Below, in pieces: positions 25,970-35,001 of a stretch of DNA of 64,000 nucleotides. A model generated the notes under the pieces. It saw only the letters and a list, made by a program, of their open reading frames with translations, had not been told where the DNA came from and made no database searches. The DNA comes from Alphaproteobacteria bacterium. GTDB taxonomy: Bacteria; Pseudomonadota; Alphaproteobacteria; UBA6615. Each line of letters starts with the position of its first letter. The stretch's first letter is position 1. The stretch spans positions 1 through 64,000 of the forward strand of contig JAJFIX010000040.1 of assembly GCA_021774575.1 (NCBI GenBank). The letters are read 5' to 3'. The position numbers were made by a program, and so were the translations under genes.

Positions 25970-26084
25970 TTACCGATGGTGAGCGCGGATATAAAGAAAA
26001 AATGAGGCCGTGTCCAGGGTCCATTCAGTGCAATTTTTGCTAACCGGCAATTAACCCAGATTGCGGTCGGGAAATCGGGTCAAA

Positions 26085-26312
26085 TCAGCCCTGTTCTAGC
26101 AAGTTTTCGGTGTCTCTCCCGGCTGGGTCTTCCGTCGTATCCACTAGCGTATCCTCGGCCACTTCTTCGCTCGGAATGCGATAGCCGCCGGAAAGCCAGC
26201 GGTGCAAATCGACATCGGCGCAGCGGGCCGAGCAGAAGGGGCGGTATTTTGTCTGTTGAGGTTTTTGACAGATGACGCATTTTGGGGTGCGGGTTGGTTT
26301 TTTGGGGGTCAT
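26085..26312 (-). CDS. yacG: DNA gyrase inhibitor YacG-like zinc protein
   Basis: 75 residues from the ATG at 26312, which has GGAGG seven bases upstream; an ATG at 26318 would be too close to that site. The four cysteines in CVICQ...FCSARC (C-x2-C and C-x3-C) bind zinc, followed by VDLHRWLSGGYRIP, the YacG signature. In E. coli the protein binds GyrB and blocks DNA binding. It follows the RNase G-like gene, as in many alphaproteobacteria. Confidence 0.93.
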   Translation of the reverse strand: MTPKKPTRTPKCVICQKPQQTKYRPFCSARCADVDLHRWLSGGYRIPSEEVAEDTLVDTTEDPAGRDTENLLEQG

Positions 26313-26337
26313 ATCCATGCCTCCGGTCGCATAATTG

Positions 26338-27852
26338 TCAGCCGCACCGAAAGGCACCGGGGGCCAGGTCGGCATCGGTTTCGAGAATCAAGGCTTGGCC
26401 GAGCTGGGCGCCGACCGCGTCGGCGGCAAAGGCCAGGCGCCCGCCCGGGCTGAGCAAAGCGGCCATCGCCGGACCGGCGTGCAATACCGGCACGTCTGCC
26501 CGGCCCATGCCCGCGGCGACTAAATCCCGCAGGGCGGCGTAACAAGCGGCCTCGGCGCTGGGGTCGAGGTTGGTAACCGGTTGGGGCTGGGCCAACAAAT
26601 TCGCGGCCAGGCTCGGCTTGCGGCGGGCCCGGGTGAGTTCGAGATGGCCCAAGGGCGACAGGCCCAAGACAGTAACCCCGGCCGGATCATGGGCGGTACT
26701 CGCCGCCATTGATGCGACCACCCGGTCGCGATCCGCCGCCCGGTGCATTTTCAAAAAATCGATGACGATCGCACCGGCCAGGCCGCGCAAGCGGATTTGC
26801 CGGGCGATTTCGGGGATCGCGGCCAGGTTGGTATCGACGGCCTGTCGCCCGGCCTTGCCCAAGGCGGCGCTGGAGTTTACATCAATCGCGCACAGGGTCT
26901 CGCCGGGTTCGAAAATCAGCCGTGCCCCGGATTGGGCGCCGAATTGAACAACCGTCTCGCGACCGAGCGCTGCCTCGATTTCCCCATCGACATCAAATTC
27001 GGCAAAGGGCCGGGTGCCTAACCGCGCCTGTTCAAGACTGGCCAAAAGGTCGGGGGCAAACACCGTGCACCAATCTCGGGCGAGCTTGAGCAACCCCGGA
27101 TCCCCGACGATAATCCGTGGGCGGGGATCGCCCGCTGATCGACCGGCGGCAAAATCCGCCAAAAACCGAACGATCGGGTCTGCCGGTGGCACGATGCAGC
27201 CAACCCCATTATGGGATTTGGCAGCCGCCTGAATCTCGGCCCAGCGCTGGCGCGCCACGGCCAGGCCCGCCCCTATCGCCTCCCCGAGCGCACCCGGTTC
27301 GAAATCGAGTCCGGGGAGCCGAACACCTTCTTCGTCGGTTAAGAGATCACCCAGGTCGGTCGTTGACCGATTGGCGCCAATAAAAAAACCTGGGCGGGTC
27401 GGTAAATAGTCAAAGCCCGGCGCGGGCACGGTGATGGCAGTGCTGAGCTGGGGACCTTTGACCTCATCGCCCGCCCCCCCTGCGCGTACCGTCTGGCCGC
27501 CGGTGATCTGGACCAGGATCATCGCCCCTTCATGGACCGTTTGGCCAATGCGCAAGTTTTTACGCGGGCTTTTGCCTCCGGCCCCGGCGTCGCGGGCGCG
27601 CAAAAATCCGTCTTTTTCCCAACCGCCACCAATTTCGACAAAGGCCGCATTCATGCCCGGATCGATGCGCCGCACCCGACCCTGATAGATTGCCCCCCGG
27701 CAGTCGGGGGTGGCCGCGCGGAAATGATCGACATCCCAGACCCGACCGGCCGAAAGGCGGGCGCCGCGCACCTCCCCCGGCCCCGCCTCGATCAACAAAG
27801 TGTCGATTAAGCCTGGGTCGGCCCGTCCAACCTTTGAAGTTGCTGCAGTCAT
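26338..27852 (-). CDS. rng: ribonuclease E/G family protein (short, RNase G-like)
   Basis: 504 residues. An S1-like N-terminal domain (GAIYQGRVRRIDPGMNAAFVEIG, about 53-75) precedes the RNase H-like/DNase I-like catalytic part with CAIDVNSSA and AIVIDFLKM, whose aspartates bind the catalytic metal. It cuts single-stranded RNA during RNA maturation and decay. The usual zinc-link cysteine pair (CPxC) after the ARRKPSL segment is missing, which distinguishes it from E. coli RNase E and G; this short form is found next to maf and yacG in alphaproteobacteria. The stop of maf overlaps its start codon. Confidence 0.9.
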   Translation of the reverse strand: MTAATSKVGRADPGLIDTLLIEAGPGEVRGARLSAGRVWDVDHFRAATPDCRGAIYQGRVRRIDPGMNAAFVEIGGGWEKDGFLRARDAGAGGKSPRKNLRIGQTVHEGAMILVQITGGQTVRAGGAGDEVKGPQLSTAITVPAPGFDYLPTRPGFFIGANRSTTDLGDLLTDEEGVRLPGLDFEPGALGEAIGAGLAVARQRWAEIQAAAKSHNGVGCIVPPADPIVRFLADFAAGRSAGDPRPRIIVGDPGLLKLARDWCTVFAPDLLASLEQARLGTRPFAEFDVDGEIEAALGRETVVQFGAQSGARLIFEPGETLCAIDVNSSAALGKAGRQAVDTNLAAIPEIARQIRLRGLAGAIVIDFLKMHRAADRDRVVASMAASTAHDPAGVTVLGLSPLGHLELTRARRKPSLAANLLAQPQPVTNLDPSAEAACYAALRDLVAAGMGRADVPVLHAGPAMAALLSPGGRLAFAADAVGAQLGQALILETDADLAPGAFRCG

Positions 27853-28454
27853 CAGCCCGGATACCCTAAACCGCCAAGCATCGCCGCCGCGTCACTCAGG
27901 CTGAGCCCGACGACATTACTATAGGACCCCGAGATCGCCGGCACGAACGCCGCCGCCATCCCTTGAATGCCATAGCCGCCGGCCTTGCCCAGCCATTCCT
28001 CCGACGCCGCATAGCGCGCGACTTCCTGGTCGCTCAATCGTTTGAACCGAACCGATGTGGTGATCGCGCGCACCGTGCTTTGCCGATCTGTACTTTGGCC
28101 ACCCGTACTTTGACCACCTGGCGCAATCACGCAAATACCTCCATGCACGTTATGCCGCCGCCCTGAAAGCAGGCGCAAATAGGCGGTTGCTTGCTCGATA
28201 TCAGTGGGCTTGCCTAGAATGCGCCGCCCCAGCCCGACAACAGTGTCGGCGGCCAGCACAAAATCATCGGGAAAGTTGGCCGCAACATGGCGGGCCTTGG
28301 CCCTCGCCAGACGGCGCACCAGGGCCCCGGGGGTTTCCCTGGGGGCGGCTGTTTCGTCGATATCGGCGGGTTCAATATGATCGGGGGCCAGTCCGATCTG
28401 GGTCAGTAGCTCAAACCGGCGCGGCGACGCCGAAGCTAAAATGAGACGCGGCAA
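27852..28454 (-). CDS. maf: Maf-family nucleotide pyrophosphatase
   Basis: 200 residues. SASPRRFELL (residues 7-16), the ETPGALVRRLARAKA segment, LAADTVV (catalytic Asp) and GKAGGYGIQG are the Maf signatures. These enzymes hydrolyse non-canonical or ordinary (d)NTPs such as dTTP/UTP. An unusual short repeat GGQSTGGQSTDRQST sits at about residues 113-127 in a surface loop. It is followed at once by rng. Confidence 0.93.
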   Translation of the reverse strand: MPRLILASASPRRFELLTQIGLAPDHIEPADIDETAAPRETPGALVRRLARAKARHVAANFPDDFVLAADTVVGLGRRILGKPTDIEQATAYLRLLSGRRHNVHGGICVIAPGGQSTGGQSTDRQSTVRAITTSVRFKRLSDQEVARYAASEEWLGKAGGYGIQGMAAAFVPAISGSYSNVVGLSLSDAAAMLGGLGYPG

Positions 28455-28463
28455 GAGTGGACC

Positions 28464-28682
28464 CTACTTAAAGCGGAAGGTAATCCGGCCCTTGGACAGA
28501 TCATAGGGGGTCATTTCGACATTCACCTGATCACCGGCAAGCACCCGGATCCGATTTTTGCGCATCTTACCCGATGTATGGGCCAGCACTTCGTGTTCGT
28601 TTTCCAACTTCACGCGAAACATCGCATTGGGCAGGATTTCGGTCACGACGCCAGGAAATTCAAGCAACTCTTCTTTCGCCAT
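28464..28682 (-). CDS. infA: translation initiation factor IF-1
   Basis: 72 residues from the ATG at 28682 (AAAGGAAG upstream). The sequence [21 protein letters not shown] to [12 protein letters not shown] covers the complete S1-like OB fold of IF-1, which binds the ribosomal A site during initiation. It is the first gene of the infA-maf-rng-yacG block. Confidence 0.98.
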   Translation of the reverse strand: MAKEELLEFPGVVTEILPNAMFRVKLENEHEVLAHTSGKMRKNRIRVLAGDQVNVEMTPYDLSKGRITFRFK

Positions 28683-29046
28683 GCGGCTTCCTTTGTTCTT
28701 TGCCCGATATATGTACCGAACGGAATTTCGGCAAGCAACCGGACACGAGCGGGCGGACAATAGAGGTCGACCCCAAGGTTCGTCAAATGCCCCTTGATAA
28801 ATTAACCACTCATTATGCGACATATTCGCCCAAATAATGGCAAAACGATGACGTGGCCCCCAAAATTGTACAACCCTTTCGCGGCTCGTATTTTCGCAGC
28901 CAAGCCTTTCGCGAAATGGCGGCTTTTGCTATTCTGGCTATTCGGCGGCTTGATCAGGTAAATCGCCCAAGACGTTCGTCGCGCGGATGTACCCCCAGAT
29001 ATATATTCCTAACGTTTCGTATTCCTATCAGGAAGGGGACCCGACG
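28683..29046. other. divergent intergenic region between infA and the hybrid kinase
   Basis: 364 bases with no plausible gene. It must contain the infA promoter (minus) and the kinase promoter (plus), but I see no clear consensus boxes or operator repeats. Confidence 0.5.
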
Positions 29047-31398
29047 ATGATTTGGCATTCGGTATGGCAAATGACACTGGTCGATTTGGCCATCGATTTG
29101 GCGATCATTTTTGTTGTGCTGTATGCCAGCTTCACCATTTTGACCCTTCGGTACCAATTTCCCGACCGGCAATTGCGCCGGGCCTATCTGAGCATTTTGG
29201 CAGGACTGACCATCGCGGCCCTATTTTATACCGCAGACGTGCTGATCATGCATCTGATGGCCTGGCTGATACCGGCGTCCGGCGCCATGGCGACCTTGGA
29301 AAATTTGCACCTCAATTTGAGCTGGCCCGCCGCCTTAAGCAGTATCGGCTTGATCGCCATGGGGTTGGCCGCTGCTGCCCGGCGCCACGTCGTCTTGCAG
29401 GATGCGCTCAAGAACTCGATGACCGCCCATAGCCGGAGCGAGGCACGCTATCAGACCGTCGCCGAAACCCAGCTGGAGATGCTCTGCCGCTGGCGGGCTG
29501 ACGGCACCCGCACCTTCGTCAATGACGCTTACGTGCGATTTTTCGGTAAACCGAGAAACCAGCTGCTCGGTACTGTCGCCCTGGGCTTTGTTCTCGAAGA
29601 CGACATCACCAAGGTCGACCGGCTAATCAATTCCCTCACTCCATCGGAACCGACGATCCTGATCGAAAATCGGGTGTTGCGGGCCGATGGCGAGGTCGCA
29701 TGGCTGCGCACCAGCATGACGGCGCTTTACGACGATGACGGCACCGTCATCGAATATCAGGCCGCCTCCCATGACATAACTGACGTATTGCGCACGCAAG
29801 ATGAGCTAAAAGACAGCGAAGAACGGTTTCGCATCGCCCTGGAAAACGCCGTCGTCGGGTCGATCGTCATCGACGCAAATGGGATCATCGAGGCGTTCAA
29901 TATCGCAGCGGAAAAAATGTTTGGCTTTTCTGCCGCCGAGGTGATTGGGCGCAATGTCTCGATGCTGATGCCGGCGACCGATGCGGCGGCCCATGACAGC
30001 TATATTAAAAATTTCCAGACAAGCGGGGTTAAAAAGATCATCGGTAAGGGCCGTGAAATGGTCGGGCGGCGCAAGTCCGGCGAGGAATTTCCCATGCATT
30101 TGGGGGTGGGCGAAATGATCTCCCAAGAAAAGCAAAGGTTTATTGGCTCGATCACCGACATGACAGACGTAAAAGAGCTCGAACGCCAACTCCGCCAGGC
30201 CCACAGAATGGAAGCCGTCGGCCAGTTAACCGGCGGTATCGCCCATGATTTCAACAATTTACTGGCGGTGATGATCGGTAATAGCGAATTGCTCGAAGAC
30301 CGGGTGGCCGGAGACGAGATCGCGTTAAAACGGGTCAACGCAATCAAAAATTCAGTCGGCCGGGCCGCGTCGTTGACCAACCGGCTGCTGTCATTTTCCC
30401 GCCAGCAACCATTGTTGCCCGTTGTCACCAATGTGACTGAGCTGGCCGACGGCTTGTCGGAATTGCTGCAGCGCACCCTGGGCGAGACGATCGATCTTCG
30501 GATCGCGCCCTCAGCTGGGCACGCGGCAGGACACGCAGCTAGCTCATGGCCGGCGACCATCGACCCGCACCAGTTTGAAAACGCCCTGATCAATCTGGCG
30601 ATCAACGCCCGCGACGCCATGCAAGAGGGCGGCACGCTCCATATAGAAACCAGCAATATCACCCTAGACACCACATTTGCGGATGCCGAATTTGCCCGGG
30701 GCCACGAAGACGTCGCGCCGGGCGATTATATCTGCGTCGCGGTGACCGATACCGGCACCGGCATGTCGCGCGAAACCCGCGAGCGGGTGTTTGAACCGTT
30801 TTTCACCACCAAGGGCGTCGGCGAGGGCAGCGGCCTAGGGCTCAGCATGGTCTATGGGTTTGCCAAGCAGTCAAATGGCCATGTGACGATCGATAGCCGG
30901 ATCGGCTCCGGCACCGTGGTCAAACTTTATCTGCCCCGGTCCCAGCCACCCCAGCCCGAAAAGGGCGTTGCCGACGAGGGTGGGGAGACCAACATGCCGG
31001 ACCTAGATTTGGCGCTGACCCCGAGCGGGTCGGAACATATTCTGGTGGTCGAAGACGATCTTAATGTGCGCGACGTCCCAGCCGTGATTTTCCGCGATCA
31101 CGGCTACCAAACCGTCGAAGTCGCCGACGGGCCAGCGGCGCTGAACGCGCTCCAATCCGACCAAAGCTTCGACCTGCTCTTTACCGACATCGTGCTGCCT
31201 GGGGGCATGACCGGATTTGATATCGCCAAGGCGGCCCGCCGCCTGCAGCCGCAGATAAAAATCATCTATACCACCGGCCACGCCCGGGACCCGGCCGGCA
31301 GCAAAGAAGACTGGAAGCCCGACGCGCCGTTGATCGCCAAGCCCTATCGCCGCACTGACTTGCTGGAAAAAATACGCGCCGTATTGGATGAGAGTTAA
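29047..31398 (+). CDS. hybrid sensor histidine kinase (membrane, PAS-PAS-HK-REC)
   Basis: 783 residues from the ATG at 29047, which has AAGGGGAC ten bases upstream. Two or three membrane helices come first (up to about residue 110), then two PAS domains (first beginning YQTVAETQLEMLCRW, second ERFRIALENAVVGSI), then the HK core with GIAHDFNNLL (phosphorylated H400) and HATPase motifs DTGTGM and GSGLGLSMVYG. The C-terminal receiver has VVEDD and the phosphoacceptor D714 in LLFTDIVLP. It probably senses a redox or small-molecule cue through PAS. It is paralogous to the kinase at 61.2-64 kb. No response regulator gene is adjacent. Confidence 0.92.
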   Translation: MIWHSVWQMTLVDLAIDLAIIFVVLYASFTILTLRYQFPDRQLRRAYLSILAGLTIAALFYTADVLIMHLMAWLIPASGAMATLENLHLNLSWPAALSSIGLIAMGLAAAARRHVVLQDALKNSMTAHSRSEARYQTVAETQLEMLCRWRADGTRTFVNDAYVRFFGKPRNQLLGTVALGFVLEDDITKVDRLINSLTPSEPTILIENRVLRADGEVAWLRTSMTALYDDDGTVIEYQAASHDITDVLRTQDELKDSEERFRIALENAVVGSIVIDANGIIEAFNIAAEKMFGFSAAEVIGRNVSMLMPATDAAAHDSYIKNFQTSGVKKIIGKGREMVGRRKSGEEFPMHLGVGEMISQEKQRFIGSITDMTDVKELERQLRQAHRMEAVGQLTGGIAHDFNNLLAVMIGNSELLEDRVAGDEIALKRVNAIKNSVGRAASLTNRLLSFSRQQPLLPVVTNVTELADGLSELLQRTLGETIDLRIAPSAGHAAGHAASSWPATIDPHQFENALINLAINARDAMQEGGTLHIETSNITLDTTFADAEFARGHEDVAPGDYICVAVTDTGTGMSRETRERVFEPFFTTKGVGEGSGLGLSMVYGFAKQSNGHVTIDSRIGSGTVVKLYLPRSQPPQPEKGVADEGGETNMPDLDLALTPSGSEHILVVEDDLNVRDVPAVIFRDHGYQTVEVADGPAALNALQSDQSFDLLFTDIVLPGGMTGFDIAKAARRLQPQIKIIYTTGHARDPAGSKEDWKPDAPLIAKPYRRTDLLEKIRAVLDES

Positions 31399-31495
31399 GC
31401 CGGAATTGACCAGGCGGCCAATCTAGCGATATAATTCTATTTGGCAGGTCGCATAGCGGGCCCGAACGGGTCCGGCATCTATGAAAAGACATTAA

Positions 31496-32296
31496 ATGGA
31501 CCTTCAATCGGACCATATCTCTGGCAATTCGTTTCTCGACGAAGGCCATCAGAGCCTGATGCACCTGATCAACACCCTTGCCGACGATGTGCGCCTCGGT
31601 GTCGAGAAAAACCAACAGAGCTGGCAAGACATTCAGGCCCGCGCCACCCATTATATCAAAGCTTTGGAGGAACATTTTCAGCATGAAGAGCTGATTTTGA
31701 AAGGCGCCGATTTTGAGCTCGTGGTCGAACATATTAAGAAACACCGGGACACGATCGACTATTTGCACCGCCTCGCCGCCCAAACCTTCACCAAACAATC
31801 AGCACTGTATTTCGTCGCCAGTGCGCGCTCGCGGGTGTTTGCCCATGAGTTGTTGGAAGATCAGGATTATTGGTCGCTGTTTGAAGACCAAGAAACGGCG
31901 GGAGAGCCGCTCATCTTCTGGTCGCCCAGGATCGAGACCGGGAAAGCGGAGGTCGACACCCATCATCGGGCCCTGGTCAATTTCATCAATCGACTACATG
32001 CCAGAGCTACGGTTGACGCAGACCCCACCGCCTTGGCAAACGAACTCGAAGGCCTGTACGCCTACGCGGAATTCCATTTCACCCAAGAACAGGCAGCTTT
32101 CGAGCACCACCTATCGCCGGAGAAAAAGGCCCTGCACGCAGCCGACCACCAGCATCTCCTGGCCGACCTGCGCACAGTCATCGGCGAAACCAGCGCCGGC
32201 ACCTACAGCGCCGCGGGCGTCGGCGGCTACCTCAAATACTGGTTCCTCAATCACCTAATGGCCTTCGATAAGCCGGCATTTGAGGGTGATGGCTGA
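31496..32296 (+). CDS. double-domain bacteriohemerythrin
   Basis: 266 residues containing two hemerythrin-like four-helix bundles. The first has H18, H52, H60, H63-E64, H79 and H83; the second, from about residue 145 (ETGKAEVDTHHRALVNFIN), has a matching set in THHRAL, EFHFTQEQ and ADHQHL. These residues would hold a di-iron oxygen-binding centre. Tandem hemerythrins are uncommon. It lies 97 bases after the hybrid kinase and may report oxygen or NO to it, but that is inference from position. Confidence 0.88.
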   Translation: MDLQSDHISGNSFLDEGHQSLMHLINTLADDVRLGVEKNQQSWQDIQARATHYIKALEEHFQHEELILKGADFELVVEHIKKHRDTIDYLHRLAAQTFTKQSALYFVASARSRVFAHELLEDQDYWSLFEDQETAGEPLIFWSPRIETGKAEVDTHHRALVNFINRLHARATVDADPTALANELEGLYAYAEFHFTQEQAAFEHHLSPEKKALHAADHQHLLADLRTVIGETSAGTYSAAGVGGYLKYWFLNHLMAFDKPAFEGDG

Positions 32297-32606
32297 GGTT
32301 GAGTGGGGTAACTGAAGCGCCACCCCAACGGACGAAATCACCTAAAATCCACGCATCGGAGGGCTCCGTTACTGGCGCTTGTGCGCGTGCAAAATTTTGA
32401 CGGCCGATCGTTGAGTGACGCGCCGCCACACGGATGAAGGATAGATCGTCACCGTGTCGAGCCTAGGGTCGTCGCCATAGCGGTTCGTGCACGCCGTTGC
32501 CGTCCCCCCCCCTGAATATCCCGGCACCGCCGGCTTACATTCGGCGTGTCCGCATCCCCAGGATGAGTCCTCGGCGCGCGCCCTGGAGGCGCCCGGTCAA
32601 TATTCG
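32297..32606. other. intergenic region, nothing recognised
   Basis: 310 bases after the hemerythrin gene without a coding frame of good quality, RNA-like structure or clear signals. The palindromic repeat begins at its right end. Confidence 0.4.
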
Positions 32607-32710
32607 TATCGTGTATATGGGGACACATTACTTATCTATTTATCGTGTATATGGGGACACATTACTTATCTATTTATAATATTATAGGTAGATAAGTAAT
32701 GTGTCCCCAT
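32607..32710. repeat. tandem plus inverted GGGGACACA palindromic repeat
   Basis: A 34-base unit (beginning TATCGTGTATATGGGGACAC) is present twice in perfect tandem (32607-32640, 32641-32674). An inverted arm at 32689-32710 pairs perfectly over 22 bases with 32651-32672. The core GGGGACACATTACTTAT equals the left arm of the repeat at 3221. The arrangement, one arm duplicated, suggests a slip or rolling-circle-like event. It probably belongs to the class of REP-like or MITE-like elements moved by IS200-type transposases. Confidence 0.8.
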
Positions 32711-32734
32711 AATTAAAGCCCGGTTCGTCATCGG

Positions 32735-33310
32735 TCAGTTCTGGCGCGCACAGCGGCCGGCGGGCGGGGTTTCGCCTGGGGCGATGTCGGCGAGCTGGGT
32801 GATGATGGACTGACCATCCAATATTTCGACCCGGGCTCCGGCGCTGCAAGAATAAGCCGTTCTGGTGTCGGATCCATCGGTTGATGCGAGAGCGAAAGAC
32901 GGGCCCACTCGGACCTCGCCGCCACCGAAGCGAAGGCGGCGTATCACGCTACCGTCGCCGGCGATCAATCGTCTGAGGTCGCCTTCGATAATCCATAATT
33001 CGGCGTCGCCGATAATGAACCGCCCCGACAGTAACTGCCAGCCATCGGCGGAGCGATTACCCGTGGGGGCGGCGGTCAGAGGTCCGCGCAATGGCACTCC
33101 GACAACCGACGGCGCCACCGCCGTTCCAGGGCCAATCAATGGCCGTGAAGATCCGCCGACTATGCTCGGCGGGGCGATAGTTTGGGCGAATACTGGTTTT
33201 GCGGGAAGGATCACGACAAACAATGAAACAACAAGTAGATGAATGCAGGCCAGACATATCCCCATACTCAGCCAAGCTAGATCCAATTTACCCAAGTTAC
33301 GTGCGGTCAT
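32735..33310 (-). CDS. secreted protein of unknown function
   Basis: 191 residues from the ATG at 33310 (GGGAGG five bases upstream). An N-terminal signal peptide (hydrophobic ACIHLLVVSLFVVILPAKPVFA) precedes a Pro/Gly-rich linker and a beta-rich domain (SGRFIIGDAELWIIEGDLRRL, then RVEILDGQSIITQL). Cysteines in CSAG and GRCARQN could pair. No family recognised; likely periplasmic or surface-exposed. Confidence 0.6.
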   Translation of the reverse strand: MTARNLGKLDLAWLSMGICLACIHLLVVSLFVVILPAKPVFAQTIAPPSIVGGSSRPLIGPGTAVAPSVVGVPLRGPLTAAPTGNRSADGWQLLSGRFIIGDAELWIIEGDLRRLIAGDGSVIRRLRFGGGEVRVGPSFALASTDGSDTRTAYSCSAGARVEILDGQSIITQLADIAPGETPPAGRCARQN

Positions 33311-33538
33311 TGAAACCTCCCTACACATGTATTCTGCGAAATATGTGCAAACAGTAGCTTCAATAACCTGCCAGGGCAATCAAGACGGACTATTATCTGG
33401 AGGGCAAATAGTCGCCGAGATTTCGCTGGATGACAGGTGGGATGGGTCATAAAATCTCGATGGCCCCCAGCGATTTTCAAGCCCCACTATTCGGCCCGAC
33501 GCCACCGTTGCCAAAATGCAGAGCCTTACCACCCAGCC

Positions 33539-34483
33539 CTATCCGACAGCCAGTCGAGTCACCTCATATTCAGTGACCGCCTCGCTTTCGCCCAAGGTGA
33601 ACGCAGCGATGGTGCACACCGTGCGTCGGTCGGGAAAATGGTAGACGGCGCAAACGCTGCTCAGGTTGCGCCCCGGATCCGGCCCGGGCCCACAGCCCGA
33701 ATGGCCGAGCCCCAGCCCCGCCGGTTTGCCGTCCACCGCCATTTCGCCACCCATCAGGCCGAGCCCATATCCGGTCGATTGCCAGGGGCGCCCGGCTAGG
33801 ACACCGCCCAGGCGATGACGCCGACATAAGGTCGCCAGCAAGTCCGGCGCCAGGAGGTCCCCTGCCATCAGCCCATGTAAAAACCGCACCGCATCGGCTG
33901 CGCTGGCGATGAGCAGCCCGTGATAAACCCATCCGGGATGGTAGCGAACCTGATTGCCCCAGACCGTGCAATCGAGATCGCCGGGCACCTGCGCCAGGCG
34001 AACCGAGCTGATCCCAAGCGGGTCAAAGACCAGCTCCTTCATCGCCACATCGACCGGTGCGTCAAACGCCTGCTCAACGATCCGGCGGACCATAAGATAA
34101 CCGATATTGGAATAGTTCCAGCCCTGCCCCGGCGCAAAATCGAGCCGCCCGACCTGGGCCCGATCGAGCAACTCGTCCACCGGCCACGGCGCATCGCCTT
34201 GCGCCACCGCTTGCTGATAGGCGTCTAGCCCCCCGTAGTCGGGCACCCCGGCCCGATGCTGCAGCAATTGACGCAAACTATAGGGCGCATCTTCTACAGG
34301 GTCATCGAGGCTTAGCCGCCCCCGCCCAACAAGCTGCAGGGCACACGTGGCCAGCACCGTCTTGGCCACGCTCCACCATGGAAACAACAGCTCGGAATCC
34401 CCGGGGCTTTCGCCAGCAGTCAGACCTGTGGTCAGGCGACCGTCGGCGTCCATTCCGACCGTATAAATTTTTGCTTCGGCCAT
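33539..34483 (-). CDS. serine beta-lactamase-like hydrolase
   Basis: 314 residues without a signal peptide. The nucleophile motif S-x-x-K is in WWSVAKTVL (about residues 37-45) and the Y-x-N motif in WNYSNIGYLMVRRI (about 122-135). LRQLLQHRAGVPDYGG is the usual LxxLLxHxSG segment. This is the class C beta-lactamase/esterase/DD-peptidase-like family; with no leader it is more likely a cytoplasmic esterase or amidase. The C-terminal HSGCGPGPDPG could hold the third catalytic motif (HxG). Confidence 0.85.
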   Translation of the reverse strand: MAEAKIYTVGMDADGRLTTGLTAGESPGDSELLFPWWSVAKTVLATCALQLVGRGRLSLDDPVEDAPYSLRQLLQHRAGVPDYGGLDAYQQAVAQGDAPWPVDELLDRAQVGRLDFAPGQGWNYSNIGYLMVRRIVEQAFDAPVDVAMKELVFDPLGISSVRLAQVPGDLDCTVWGNQVRYHPGWVYHGLLIASAADAVRFLHGLMAGDLLAPDLLATLCRRHRLGGVLAGRPWQSTGYGLGLMGGEMAVDGKPAGLGLGHSGCGPGPDPGRNLSSVCAVYHFPDRRTVCTIAAFTLGESEAVTEYEVTRLAVG

Positions 34484-35001
34484 AGCATTCGAGGCTCCAG
34501 ATCACTCGGGGCAAATGTCAAACTTCGGCAATGAAGACTAGCACGGAAAGCCCGTCAGATTGTCCCATGGGTTCGCCTGTCGGTAGGCTGGCCACTATTA
34601 TGACAATCCAGAGCAAAAGCTCGCCATCGCTCACCGCACCAAGATCGGAGGGTGGGAATTGACCCGGGCGTTACTTTGGCACCTATCCGGCAGCGCTTGC
34701 CGCTAGTGGCACCATCAGCGCGGCCAGGACAAAAACTTTCCATTTTTTGAGGTGGCGATTCTTTACTTGCCGGGCACCGACTAATTGAAACCTCAACATA
34801 GCTCTGCCCTCCTCTGGTCGGGGCACGTTACCGATATAGTCTCTACCCTGCGCCCCGACCGGTCATTGAGCCAGATCAATAATCAACGTGAATGCCTATT
34901 CACCCCGCATGGCCTTGCCCAACTCGGACATTGCCGATTACTCTCGCCCTCCAACGGTAAGTGCAAACCAGTAGATTCCAAATAACTACGGGACACCGCC
35001 A
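34484..35001. other. intergenic region between hydrolase and cytochrome b561
   Basis: 518 bases with no gene. It includes the FNR-like box at 34866-34879 and therefore probably the cytochrome promoter; the remainder shows nothing I can support. Confidence 0.45.
34866..34879 (+). promoter_or_regulatory. FNR/CRP-type box upstream of cytochrome b561
   Basis: TTGAGCCAGATCAA matches the TTGAT-N4-ATCAA consensus of FNR/FixK-type regulators at nine of ten positions. It is 123 bases upstream of the cytochrome b561 start, a distance compatible with activation or repression. Binding is inferred from sequence only. Confidence 0.55.
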
